Below, piece after piece: positions 8,953 to 21,100 of a stretch of DNA of 64,000 nucleotides. Source of the stretch: Cytidiella melzeri. Its lineage: Eukaryota; Basidiomycota; Agaricomycetes; Polyporales; Irpicaceae. The stretch covers positions 1 to 64,000 of the forward strand of contig JABYQR010000114.1 in the NCBI GenBank assembly GCA_022592445.1, given 5' to 3'. The notes beneath the pieces are model-generated. The model was not told the DNA's origin. It made no database searches and saw only the letters and a program-made list of their open reading frames with translations. Numbering within the stretch: position 1 is the stretch's first letter; the number at the start of each line of letters is the position of its first letter. The translations under genes and the position numbers were made by a program.

Positions 8953-11900
8953 CTGTTGTAGAACCAGCTTTGCAAATTTATTTGCATCAAGCGTATTGAA
9001 AAATGTGTGCGCACATGAGTTTTGGCCCAAAAATTACGATTTTTTCTCTATTTCCTAGAAGAGCATCTCATGTATAATTTCCGGAGGTTTGAAGGATGAG
9101 AAATTGTGTGATACGGCGAGCGGAACGTTGCCGTTGTCGAGAGTCAGGTTTTGCAAAAGCGTACCCGTTTTGAGTCACAAATTGATGCTATTGTCACACA
9201 GCAAGTTAAATCACCGCTCGGCTTGTCACGAAGCGCCCTCGTACGGAGGTCGAGTCGAAGTACACAAAGCTACGTTTACATTGCGTAAGAGACGAACGTA
9301 GCTAGAAAATTATACGAGTATGTACAAAAAAGTGAGTTTATATACAAATAAAAATTGCTGAATGTCTATGACAATCAGCTGTGTGCAAAGGAGTGACTCG
9401 GAGTGTACATGTACGGATGAAAGCGACCGTGCCATGCTATAGTGTGAGACTGGTCACGGGAATTGCTCGAGGTCGGAGAGAGTGGAGTGTGCTGCACAGC
9501 AGGCAAGCTGCTGCGGGAGAGAGTCGGAGTGGATGGGCAGATGGCCTGTGGCGAATCAAAATGAGACTGGAGAGGGAATGGAAGAGAGCTGTAAGTTGGT
9601 TGCGACACAGCCGGTGGTGCAACGACGTTCTCAGCCTCCGCGCCCTCAAGCCGACGAGGGAAAATTCCTGCAAAGCGTGCTTCTTGTCTCTGCTCGGGGT
9701 GGGTGCTGAAGTGAGTGTGGATTCGCGATCGAAGGGTCTTCACAGTGTCTGACTTGGCATCGACTGTCATTCCGAGAATGATGGCGATGTCCTCAAGCTC
9801 GCTTCGCAAGCACCTAGTCAGTGGCTTCGTGAACCGAAGCGCAGGTCCCAATCCCGCCAGATGCGCACGACGTTGTTGCGTGTCAGCGAGCTTGTCTGCC
9901 TGTGCTTTCTGCTTGGCAGCCAATCTCGCTGCTCGCTCATTGTCGTTGGCCGCCTGCTTATCCCATAAAACCTGAGCCTCGTCGCCTGTCAGGTGAGCTA
10001 CGTGCGATCTCAGCGTGCGACGCTGCTTCTTCATATCGGCTGTGTTGAGCTGGGCCTTCAAAACCTTGTTCTCTTCACGGGCGAAGTGGCAGTGCGTCAC
10101 GGCGAGCTCCTCCCGCTCCTGGGCCTTGGCCACTGCTCCAAGTGCGTGCTGTATGTTCTCGTGTGCAATCTCAAGAAGGCGCACCTTTGACAGAGTTGGG
10201 TTCAGCGGGACAAGGCTGATCTTGAGTTGTGCCAGCAAGTCGGAGCATTGGGAAGAGTACATGATGGAGGTGGATGCGAGAGTAGGGGAATGCGATGAAG
10301 AGGATTGCGATGATGAAGGGAGCGCCGTCTCAGAGGAGCGAAGAAAGCGCCCGGGTGATGATACGGAACTCAACGACGAACGCGGATGACATGCATCTCG
10401 TTTGCGTTCCTGCTCGTTGTCACTCCGTTCCGGCTCTGCTTCAACCTCCAAACTGGTATGTTCATCTTCACCACATGCAGAGCAGCACTCCAAATCTGAT
10501 GAGTTCTCCTCTGGTTTGTCGTTGTGGTCTTCAGACGACGTGGGAAAGAACTCTGGCATCTGAGAACATGTCGATGTGGGATTGCTAGGAGCGAAGTCGT
10601 TGGCTGTAAAGATGGTAGAATCGAAGGGGGAAAGGCCAGTCTTCTTCCATGCAGCTGCAATGACCTCCGGAGACATGCACTTATCGCGCACTGCCAGGTA
10701 TTCCCGAACAAAGTCCCCGCGAGGTATATTCTCGCGTGTTTGCTCAATGACTTTTCCGCAGCGTTCTAGCCACTTCCTTGCCAGAAGCCCAAAACACCCA
10801 ACGTCAAGAGGCTGCGTTTTGTGGGTCGTGTGAGGGGGAAGACAGAAGATATGGACGTTGTGTGCACGGCCAAGCTCAACCATTTCACGAGCGCAATGCG
10901 AGCCGTGACCATCGACGACAAGGAGAATGGGCTTGTTCGCGTTTCCTGCACGCGCTCTAGCCTGTGGGATGAAGCTCCTCTCGAACCACTTAAGGCATTG
11001 GTTGTCGTCCGTCCACCCGTTCTCAGTCAGCCCGACACTTTTGGTAGAGATCGGTGAGTACTTCGAGCCTTGTATAACCCACTGTGATACTCACCAAACA
11101 TGAGGACGATCAGAAACGGCCTCAAACCAGCCCATGTCAAACGCGCTGCCGCTGAATACAAACGAAGGATCCAGTGCTGTCCCGTCTGCAGACACACACT
11201 CAATAACGGTTACAAGCTCCAAATTTGCGCTGCGCTTCTTGTACCATGCACGGTCCTCGCGCGAGAAGAAGTACTTGATCCCGCTCGACTTGCGACCACC
11301 ACCGATTTGTGCGCCTTTTTCGTCCATATTGTACATGTTGCCAGCCTTGAAGGGCCCGTATTGACGTATCATGGCCAGAAATGCCTCAAAGTGCCTCTTC
11401 ATTGAGGTCAGATTGAAGCATCGTGCACGCTTTGTGTCCAACGGCGAAGGCTTGGCATAGACAAGACTTGGGTGCCGTTTTTTGAATTTCTTCACCCACT
11501 CCAAGGACGGCAGCTTGCCCGACAGCCTCTCTACCTTGATCCTGATCCCCTCCCGATTCACAGGTGTACCCTGCGCTGCCCAAAAACGCAGCCATGACAC
11601 AAATGCAAGCTCTTGGGCACCCGTCAAAATCCTCTCGTTTGCGTGCCCCTCCTTCGCCGGACAATTGAGGTTTTCGTAGCGACGTCGAAGCGTGTCGTAG
11701 GGAACATCAAAGTGAGTGGCCGCAGTGGTCATATGCACATTCTTATGTCTGCGTAGGTATTGGCAAGCTTCGAGGATACGGGCCTCCTTTCCCTGCTCTT
11801 GACGGACTCTGTCGACGCAATATGCCTTTGCCCTTGGCATTGTCGCGTCGAAATGTCCAGGGGAGTGGCCGCGTACGACGGAGAGCGTGTCTCTCAGCAA

Positions 11901-12445
11901 GTCACAACACCGTGTTAGCTACATGTATATAAATTCATTTTTTGCGCTATTATATCTCCACACCAGAACGTCACCCAGAGCCACCAGGAGTGGCTATTAT
12001 TTCACAAGCACAGTCGAGTCTGCGTCATTGGTCGCCATGTATCGGAGTTTGAATCCCTTGTCACTCTGCTTGCGTGTTTTGTCACGACAATTCAGAATTT
12101 TCCCCTCCCAAGCTCACTCGCATCTCTAACAATAAGTTGAAGCTTATGGACATGAAGCGGTGGTGTATGCGAGGTAAATTCCAGGTTTTTGTGCTCACCG
12201 CTCGCTGGGATCTATGGGATCTTGTCAGATACGGTCAGATATGCGCGCACAACACGGCCGAAAACACACCGGTAACACTCGGTAGCCTGCATCCCTCCCT
12301 CGAATATTACAAAAAGTACATGTATATATTGGTTGTGGATAATTCTATATAATACATCTTTTACCGGTACAATAAACAAGGCGTGACTGAGGCTGGAGGC
12401 TGATTTGCAACAGCGTACCCGTTTGCAAAAGGGGTTCTACAACAG
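8953..12445 (-). mobile_element. Complete pogo/Tc1-mariner-type DNA transposon, 3493 bp
   Basis: Terminal inverted repeats CTGTTGTAGAACC (8953-8965) and its complement GGTTCTACAACAG (12433-12445) bound the element. The similarity continues inward with TTTGCAAA-like and GCGTACCCGTTT-like blocks. TA dinucleotides at 8951-8952 and 12446-12447 are the expected target duplication. A single intron-bearing transposase gene lies inside on the minus strand. Aligning the flanks with the 60-kb repeat copy and removing the element plus one TA restores a gapless 23-base match, which confirms the boundaries independently. Confidence 0.93.
9375..11840 (-). CDS. Pogo-type DDE transposase (CENP-B-like), one intron
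   Basis: The gene is encoded as 11840-11095 joined to 11037-9375, with a 57-bp GT-AG intron (11038-11094) that keeps the frame and gives 802 aa. The N-terminus (MPRAKAY) has a helix-turn-helix region (TTAATHFDVPYDTLRRR) followed by a CENP-B-like second DNA-binding part (GIRIKVERLSG...WVKKFKKRH). The DDE catalytic core has D in NMDEKG, D in LVVDGHGSH and D in QPLDVGCFG, as in pogo/Tigger enzymes. The long C-terminal tail is Ser-rich, with a coiled-coil-like Ala/Glu/Arg stretch. An upstream in-frame ATG at 11900 is possible; 11840 fits the family's usual start. No stops or frameshifts are seen, so the transposase may be functional. Confidence 0.92.
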
Positions 12446-13385
12446 TAATAAGGCGTGGGAAACTACATATCATATCATATTATATTATATAGTTTTAACA
12501 GGCCTCTGGCAGCAAACCACCAGTAGATAACAAAAAAAAGAATTGAGACTTCCCAGTAGAGTAAACAACATAAGTAGTGCTATAAGAGAGATGTGACTGT
12601 CACAGAGAACACTCAATGTGCTCTGAATGCGGGTGTTAGTCAAAGTGTTCAACGAGGCCGGACCCGAGGACATGGGTACTCGTATGTTGTCTGATGGCGG
12701 ATGCAGTTTTGAAACATACGCGGAACGGAGGTGTCGATATCATGTCTTTCTCTGTACTGCAACCATGTTCGTATACTCTCCTCTCCTCTGGCCACTGGCC
12801 ACAGCAAGACAGCCATGATTACAATGTACGTGTTGCAGCATGCCATGAGCGAAGGCTGTGTTTGGAATAATAGCCAGCGCCAAAGCTGAGGTGGTACGAT
12901 CCATTGTTTTTTCTCTGGCTCGGCCCATGCTCTGTCAACCTGTCTTACCCACCCACCGCAATGAGACCATTACACCTCAACCACGCCTCTCGTTGTGTCC
13001 AGCCCACAACAAAAAAATAACAATGGCATGTTAGCCACTCCCGTCTCAAAAAGAGTACACGGCCATCGTTCATCTCGACCACCAACTTGCGTACCCTGAC
13101 TGACTGCAAGCTGTGGCCCACGCCTGCTCCGTGCGATTGACCGCCAGATCCTGTCGTCTTCCGCGTCGCAGGTAACAGCCACACCCGAACCAGCCCGGCC
13201 AAGCTGCTCGCTGTCGGTAGCCTCTTCTGGCGGTCCTCCCGACGCTATTCGTACGAGGCTGACGATGGGCAAGTGCTGACCAGCTGCTTGATGTCGATCG
13301 ATCTACACAAAGTCACCAGAGGATATACCCACAACTTTGACGTTCGATCAAACTTGCAATGCAGTGGGAAATCTCTCGTTCAAGA
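12446..13385. other. Intergenic region; start belongs to the dispersed repeat
   Basis: About the first 70 bp continue the dispersed repeat (GTGGGAAACTACAT, then an AT-rich run and AGTTTTAACA). The rest has only short ORFs without recognisable domains, and I see no gene. Confidence 0.5.
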
Positions 13386-14878
13386 ATGCGACAACTCTTT
13401 ACCTGCGCGATCCTCAACTTGGTCACTATCGTTATTAGCTCCGTTGGGTTTACTCTCGTGCGTTATCACTGTTCTCCTTTCGTGCGTTTGCTGACATAAC
13501 TGTTTCCCACTAGAGCGTCCTGGCGCACTGCTTGGCCACATTCTTACCTCTCGCAAACGGATCCGTGCCCCAGATCGTCCACACATCCTCCCTCACGATC
13601 GTGGCGGCGTCCATGAGCAAAGACCAGTCGTCCACACAGACTGTAGTGTCTCTCCAGCTTGGTGGCGCACAGGTGAACTTTCGGGCCGCGACCGTCACTG
13701 CGCTACAACGCAGAGCTCTCAAATTTTCGATGCCTACGGAGACAGTAATCGATGCGTGTGCTTCACAACCTGTGTCTGCACCTGTAGGTAGTCAACCATC
13801 GCCTCAGGATGACTCTGTCAACTGTTCCTCGACGGAGCATATTACCTTCAGCGCCGATGTTTCCTCAGACGAAGGCTCTCCCTTCGCCTCCCATGACGTC
13901 GCTACCTCATCGAGGAGGTCGTCCCTTACAAATCGGCTACCTCAAGTGTTCCGCAGAAGAAGCTCGACTTGCAACGCAGCTGCCGGTCCGTCTTCATCAG
14001 GATCACGTGCTAGCTCTGCGTCCCGCGATGTGTCGCCACGCATGCAGGCGTTGTCGCTGAAGCGTGAACTAGAAGAATCTACAATAGATGCGAAAAGAAG
14101 GGTACCTATTCCGAACAATAAGGAGACCCTCCAAACATCGTTTGTCAACCCGTTCAAGCAGAAGCGGAAGAGCCGTAAGTCAATATTACGTTTTGTAGGC
14201 GCATACACGGAGTCTGATTGTCTTGACACTTGCGTAGCTTCATCTTCGCCGATGCCTACACCACATATCAAGACCTTCAACCTCCCCGACTCTCCTGCAT
14301 TGGCCACAGTATCATTCTCGGTCTCTCCTACTCCCGTCAGCGCCATTCCCCCATCTGTCTCTACCCACCGTCGACACCGCTCCCTCGCATCGTACATAAC
14401 CTCTGCCATCCGACCTTCCTCCCGCGGGCTGCACAACTCAGCTGCCGGATCTGAGTCCGACTCACGCAGCCCCTCTCCACAAAAACGGATTAGCCTATCA
14501 CCGTACTCTTCCTCCTCTGCATCCTCGTCCTCTCGCTCCCGCAGATCCTTCTCCTTCTCCTCCATCAGCTCATCTGCTGCAGAAGGCTGTCACCACGGTG
14601 GCCCTGGGGGCGTATCCGACAGAGATGCGATGCCGCGGACGCAGCCGTACGGTGCGCCGTATTATGCTGCTATGCCGGTGCCGACGAGGAGACCGAGTTT
14701 ACCGTCGAGGACAGCGAGTAGCAGTACGAGTGGGAGTGGTACTGCGAGGCGACCGGGCAGTGCGAGTCGGCCGCAGAGTAGTAGTGGGAGGATGGTGAAA
14801 CCGATTTTTGAAGGGGATGAGGTGGACTCAGAGAGTGCTAGTGGAGGGTTGGGGTTAGAGTTTGGTGAGGTGAGGTGA
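13386..14878 (+). CDS. Ser-rich protein with an N-terminal membrane segment, unknown function
   Basis: I place the start at the ATG at 13386. Exon 1 (13386-13457) encodes a hydrophobic stretch (MRQLFTCAILNLVTIVISSV). A GTGCGT...CACTAG intron (13458-13513) then joins in frame to the long ORF, which otherwise lacks an ATG at its beginning. The rest is low complexity: Ser/Thr/Pro-rich with SR and SPSP clusters, a basic patch (KQKRKSRK) and an acidic C-terminus. A second possible intron at 14175-14237 (GTAAGT...GCGTAG, 63 bp) is a multiple of three and contains no stop, so the protein is about 478 or 457 aa. I recognise no domain. It could be a single-pass membrane protein. Confidence 0.6.
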
Positions 14879-16556
14879 TGAGGTATTGTCGCTTCTTCAT
14901 GCTCTGTAACGGTCTCTTCTTTATTCGTCTTGGGTGGGATGGGGACTCAAAATAGTTCACGACAGGATGACTATATTATCGACGTATAGTACTAGCCAAG
15001 TGGCGCGTATATAATTCTAACGCAATGACGAACGTACATATCTAACGAACAGACTTGACAGCACGCATGTATTCTTATTGATGTATATAGATAGGATAGC
15101 TATCTTTCTCAACAACATGATCACGACTCAAATGCACTTGGTGATGCCATTGTGAGTATAAACTGGGTAAATCCAATGAAGGTGTATGTGTCCTCAACGT
15201 CACCCGTAATACCGGCATGAGAATATCGATGCACGACGCATTCAACGAGGCGCAGCAAGCACCGAGCGGAGCTTTTTCGCTGTCCTGTCGCTACGCTTCA
15301 TGTAAGCACCGCTGCTTGCGGGTGCAAGCTTCCAGTTAGTTCGCCGTCGCCAATATTCTGCGCCCTGGTTCAAGTTGACGTGTTGTTGCAAATCGTCGCT
15401 CTGACTGATAATATTTGCGCAGCGTCCTACCATGTGGCAACCGGCATTTTGAGTCGAGCCTGAGGATTCGTTCAACCCGTGTTTTAGGAGGTGAACGTGC
15501 GACTTCGAGATGGGGATTCCGTAGCGAGTGGGACTCGGAATGACCGACTGCGCTACCTGTTTAGTGTGTCGTGATGGGGGTAGTAGGTGTCGATGTATTG
15601 TTCGATGGCGGACCGTCGGGTGTGCTTGCAGACGTATTGACATGTCGAGCAGGGTTTGGTCGCCTGAAGAGTCGGTAGGTGCATGGTTTGGGATGGCGTG
15701 TTGTAAGTCCGTATGGCTCAAGTTGTAATCCGGAGGAGTGATCATCAATTATGACGGTGAGGTATGATAGTTATTTTACTGTCTGTTTATCAGTATGTTG
15801 AGAAACAACCGCTACTACCTCACGTCCCAAGGCCTTTTTTAAAGCGGGTGCGGCGAGTAATTTGACAGAGAAAACAAACCTCGTATCGTGCCAGCGTGGG
15901 CCACGATTTGCCTGCAATTAGATTGAGTGTATAGCAATTCAGAGCCAAAACTTACCGCTGAAAGAAGCGTTGCAGATTCTAGCTGGCTGGAAAACGCCGA
16001 AAAGTTCCACGGCCCGCTGGCCAGAAACCTCGGAGTCAGACAGCGGTCTGAGGTTGCGTTTGTACTTAAGCTTCTAGCAGAGTGAAGCGGATGGTACAAG
16101 CACCTGGTCCTCCAGTGATCAACGTTCCATCTGCTGACTGGGCCGCCTGTGCGTGACGGCCCGGGTGACGGTCGGCTGAGAGGGGTTGTGCGATGCAGTG
16201 TGGGTCCGAGTGCGCATCTTGGTGCTCGTTAGGACCCCGACAGCCGTTGATCCGTGTCACACAATTCAAATTTTATTTGTCCGAGTCAGGGCTTGTTTAC
16301 CACGCCACCAAGCACTTCCTTTTTGGGCTTGTGCTCACATGCGACTCAACGGCCGCGTCCACCAGCATGACTTCAACAACATGAAAGCTCGGAGATACCC
16401 TCCCAGGAAAACATTCAGTTTATCATGTGAGATGCTCTAGTGACCATAGTATCCTTCTCCAACGTCGGCGTAATTATAGTGGACCCTCTGTGCCGTTGCC
16501 AACCATAAAGGACAGCGACATGAAGGGAGTAGCCCACACAGACCAGCTCACTAGCC
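14879..16556. other. Intergenic region, no supported gene apart from a weak ORF
   Basis: About 1.7 kb between the Ser-rich gene and the GH43 gene. Apart from the minus-strand ORF listed at 15242-15745, I see no coding signal, repeat or RNA. Confidence 0.4.
15242..15745 (-). CDS. Hypothetical ORF, doubtful
   Basis: An open frame of about 167 codons from an ATG at 15745, rich in His, Ser and Arg, with no signal peptide, membrane segment, domain or obvious intron. It stands alone between two genes. It may be chance; I list it only for its length. Confidence 0.2.
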   Translation of the reverse strand: MITPPDYNLSHTDLQHAIPNHAPTDSSGDQTLLDMSIRLQAHPTVRHRTIHRHLLPPSRHTKQVAQSVIPSPTRYGIPISKSHVHLLKHGLNESSGSTQNAGCHMVGRCANIISQSDDLQQHVNLNQGAEYWRRRTNWKLAPASSGAYMKRSDRTAKKLRSVLAAPR

Positions 16557-18007
16557 ATGCACGTCTTCACCACAGCATTCGCTCTTCTCGCAACAATTAC
16601 CTCTGCTTGGGCTTACCCTGGCCCTGGCGTGGTCACTGGTAATACTGCTGGTAAGTACAACGACTGCTTGGTCCATCCGGTTCAACTTCTAACAGTCCCC
16701 TGTAGTTCACGATCCTACACTTTGCAAAGACGCATCTGGGACATACTTTGTCTTCTGTGCGTGGCTTGACTTACCGCTACCGTGAATTTTCTGTGACCCC
16801 AATTCATCTTCAAGCGACCGGTACTGGCATCGAAATTCGGACGTCCCCCGACCGCACCGCTTGGACCTACATCGGAAACGTCTGGTCCACTGCCCCGACC
16901 GCCACTAATCAGTTTACTGGCACCACAAACGGCGTGCTTTGGGCACCAGACTGCCTGTACGCAAACAACAAGTTTCATGTATGCCGCTTTACTGTCCTCG
17001 GTGTTGTTGGATGCATGTTGATAATGGTTTTTGGTAGCTCTTCTACGCGGCGTCATCCTTTGGATCTCAGAACTCTGGTATCTTCTACGCTACCTCCAAC
17101 ACTGGTCAACCTGGTGGGTTACATCCGCTTGAGGGTGCAGTTCGCAGACTAACTTGACCAATGTAGGAAGCTGGACAGACCAAGGCCTGGTGTTGTCCAC
17201 AGTAACCGGTGATTCCTACAACGCAATTGATCCCAAGTTCGGCTACTCTATTTCAAATACCCAGGCTTATCACTGACAGTCCTCTACAGCTTACTTATCT
17301 CAGCCAACGGCATCTGGTATCTCTCCTTGGGATCCTTCTGGACCGGCATAAAACAGTACGTCCACCATCTATGCCTGACAACAGCATGTATTCATATCAA
17401 TTTCCGTTCGACAGGGTACAGCTCACCAGCAGCGGCGCTCTTGCAAGCTCTACCGTCACTTCCCTCGCTGAGCGTTCTGGCACGGACGCGATCGAGGCGT
17501 CGGTGGTGTATTCTTATGGCAGCTACTTTTACCTTTTCACCTCTTGGGACCTTTGCTGTGAAGGTAGCGCATCACCATTCGTTCTGTTCGAAATTGCGCT
17601 CATTTGGTTTTAGGCACATCGAGCACGTATAATATCCGTGTCGGTCGCTCCACATCGATCAACGGGCCTTACGTTGACCAATCAAACGTCGCACTCACCT
17701 CTGGCGGAGGCACGCTTGTTTTGGAGACGCATGATAGCGTAAGTTCTTCAGTGCAGTGCCTTCTGCTTTTGGCAAGTCGGAGATCTACTCTTTTTTATCT
17801 GTTCTGTAGATCTATGGTCCTGGTGGTCAAGACCTCTTCACTGACTCTGATGGTCCGATCCTGGTATACCGTGAGTATTTGTTTCGAGGGGATATAAACG
17901 GCCATATCGCTAATGATCCTGCTATTGCAGACTACTACACTTCGACTGGCTCTTACCTCGGCATCAACAAACTCGATTTCTCCAGTGGTTGGCCGGTCGT
18001 TATTTGA
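16557..18007 (+). CDS. Secreted GH43 arabinan endo-1,5-alpha-L-arabinosidase
   Basis: Ten exons join without a frame break to 310 aa: 16557-16650, 16706-16756, 16815-16978, 17038-17113, 17167-17236, 17290-17355, 17415-17563, 17614-17738, 17810-17870 and 17931-18007. The introns are 50-71 bp. A signal peptide ([19 protein letters not shown]) leads into a five-bladed propeller enzyme of glycoside hydrolase family 43. The catalytic base is the Asp of VHDPTLC, the pKa-tuning Asp is in LWAPDCLY, and the general acid is the Glu of DAIEASVVY. These enzymes cut the alpha-1,5-arabinan side chains of pectin outside the cell, consistent with a plant-biomass-using fungus. The length is usual for the single-domain enzyme. 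The gene ends 114 bp from the convergent helicase gene. Confidence 0.95.
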
Positions 18008-18121
18008 GTTGGAAATAAGAACTCTTCGGCGCCATTTCGCACTTATTTGCAATCCTGAGAGGTATTCTCAAATTCCAGGTAGCTCTGTACAGCGCGATGT
18101 AATTTGGAGACGTGAATTTAA

Positions 18122-21100
18122 TCAAGTACTAAGCCCGTCTCCCTGCAACAATGCTAGCACTGCTAGGATAACCGGATTGTCGGCTCGGAAGTCCAAGGTG
18201 CCCCCTTCTTCGACGCATCTCTTCAATTGAATGTCTAGGAGTTGCCTGGAATGATATGGTGTCAGTCAACATGGATCAGTCAGCCAGTCAGACTAGACAG
18301 CAACAAGAGCCAGAGCGTACCGCAGCTGCTTGACGAGAACCCCGATGCGAGGCCACGCCTTGAGCTTTACAAGCGCGTTCTTCGTCCCAACAGTCAATCC
18401 GCCTCCAATATGGTTTACCTCTACAGGCCCGCCGAACATCAATAGCGCATAGAATGGTACCTAGAGCAAAAGAAAAGTAGGTTAGGAATAGCATTGACCG
18501 GCGGATGCTCTGATAGATTATAGTCGCAATGTGATCAAATCAAACATTCGTACCTCGGTAGCATCCCTCAAGAACACCTTACTCGACATTTGCTTCTGGA
18601 AATATGCCACAAACGGGACCTTCCAATCCGCCGCCTTGAACAACACAGACGCAGGGTGTAAAAACACCCTCGAACCTCCTCCTCCTCCTCCTTGATCGCT
18701 AGCACGAACGTCAAAGAACTTGAACTCTCTAGCCTCGTTGGCACGTTGCACCGTCCCCGCCTGTACCCTGTCGAACTTGATGGCGCCGGGGGGGAGGACG
18801 ACGCGGGCGACGCGAGGCCAGAGCCCAGCTAAGATGACAGCTTTGAGGAGGCCGGTGTTGGAGGAATTGAGGTTCAAAGAGGGTGAGGTAGGAGTGCTTC
18901 TTTGGGGGACGAGGTTGAGGGAGACAAGGGTGGAGAGGAAGTCAGTGCGTAGAGATGTTATGTCGCGCATGGTGGATTGGGAAAGGAAGTTCTGGTGTGA
19001 TGCAAAAATGATTTAACAATTGGACTGCAATGGGCCACGTTGTGACGGATGCGTTACGTACCTCTTCACAGAACGCGCGGAGGTTTGAACGTTTCTCACT
19101 GCTGAGTTTGCGACATTCTTCATAAGCGTTCACGTCGGTGAGCAAGTCGCTGTTTGCCACTGCAAAGCGTTCTCTGGCACTGGAAAACCAAGTGAGCCTG
19201 TTGCCTGTCGTGATTAGCGATGGTACATACCGGCTAGCTTCTTCTCGCTTATCAAGAGGACTGACAAAAAGTGGTTTCGACGATAAACAAGCAGCGACCG
19301 TTAAAATAGGTCCCAGACACCGGAATATCGTGGCAAAGATCAGCATCTTGCCTAGCCTGAGGTCAACAGGAAGCGTAGACTACGATGTCAAAGTAAGTAA
19401 TAACAATTCTCAACAGGTGTACTAGAAGACAAACCAAGTGTTGGCCCATAGGCGTTAGTTCACCGTCTTCTGTGATTGCGCCCAACTCAGTGAGAGTGGC
19501 CAGGGCACCATCGATAGCTGACATCTCCGGAGGGTCGATAGCTCGAGCCAAGAATTTCTATGTACAGTACGGGTTAGCTTGGCTACTCCTCCTAGATGCA
19601 GCTTGTGTGTTACCTTGACATCGTCGTGCATAACCTTTACCGTCAGAGACACGCTCTCCAGAGCGATACGTTTGATCTCTGGGATAGGGAACGCTGCCAT
19701 TTTTCTCTCTTGTGCCCTCGTATATAGTTTGTAACAAAACCCCGGTTTCGTTCGGCCTGCACGTCCTCGCCGCTGCTTCGCTGCGGCGCGGGTGACCCAT
19801 TGCTCGACAAGACGAGTGAGACCGTTCTCAGGGTCGTATTGGGTTTCTTTGACTTTGCCAGAGTCGATCACGTACACTATGTCGTCGATAGTAATGGATG
19901 TCTAGAAGTTCGTGAGCCGGCATGGAGTTTGAGGACCGCACATAAGATTTCACCTCGGCGACGTTGGTTGCGGCAATAACCTTCCATCCAGGGGTTGGAT
20001 CAAAAACGACACGTTGTTCGTCACTTGATAGGTTCGCATGCAACGGGAATATCTTTGCGTTGCCTAGCCCTCGTAAGGCTTCTATACAGGAACGGATGTC
20101 TTGTACACCAGGTAGAAATATCAGAATGCCACCTGGGTTAGGAGCAGAGCTTATAATGTGTTTCACGACGGCTGTAATCAGCTAAAGAAAACTATTATAG
20201 GAGGAAGACAAAATAGACACGATGCCGATGATGCACTCACCTCAAAGTCAATTCTATCGGAGGCAGCCAAAGCATGCATGGCAGCTTTAGTTTTCTCATC
20301 GAGCCCTGACGCAGCTAATTCTTCTTCTACTTTTTGGCGATCTTGGGCCGACGTTTTCTTGGTGCTTCTGGGGCCGGAAGGACGGTATGAGATGAGAGGG
20401 AGGACTTCTTCAAGGTAACTACAATGGTACAGACGTGAAAGCAAGTATACGCCTGGAGATGTCAGGAATAGCTTACATGTCCTTCACAGGATGAGTCATT
20501 CCGGGTATGGTCAGGAGAGGAGCGTTGTTGAAGTATTTTATGAAAATCTCGTGGTTGATTGTAGCGGACATCAGAACGATTTTGAGCGTCGGGTGATGTA
20601 CCATTAGCTCCTTCAGGTGCAACAGTAAGATATCACCATCCACAGATCGTTCATGCACCTATGAAGATAGTCAGTAGGTTAAAGCATGCAATGGAACGAT
20701 TCTTGCCTCGTCCACTATGACGTGTGTAACGTCTGTCAGTTTGTCTCCGGAGCCCAGTCGACGTAACACCACTCCAGTCGTACAGAAGAGGAGCTTCGTA
20801 AGGGAGCTCTGCTTGCTTTCACCTCGAATAGCGTAACCAACTGAATCATCATCGAGCCTCTCCGAAGATACACGTGCGGCAACACCGATGGCAGAGAGTC
20901 TACGCGGCTGTGTTATGATTATGGAGGCAGAAGCACCTCGATTAACCTGTATGAGCGAGTCCAGGATGAACTGCGGAACTGAGTGAGCAATGTCAGCGGT
21001 GGAATGAGGGCTATCTTGAATATGTTACTTACGCTGTGTGGTTTTCCCGCAGCCTGAGTTGAAAAGAGAACCACGTTCAAGTTGGATACGCATGAGTCAA

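Noticed and set aside
9381..10833. Several plus-strand ORFs of 65-124 codons
   Set aside because: All are antisense to the transposase gene and show no domain.
12040..12065. tRNA B-box-like sequence (GAGTTTGAATCCC)
   Set aside because: No matching acceptor stem, anticodon arm or A box around it; it lies in the transposon's non-coding end.
13942..14565. Minus-strand ORF of 207 codons, acidic
   Set aside because: It is the antisense shadow of the Ser-rich repeats of the plus-strand gene.
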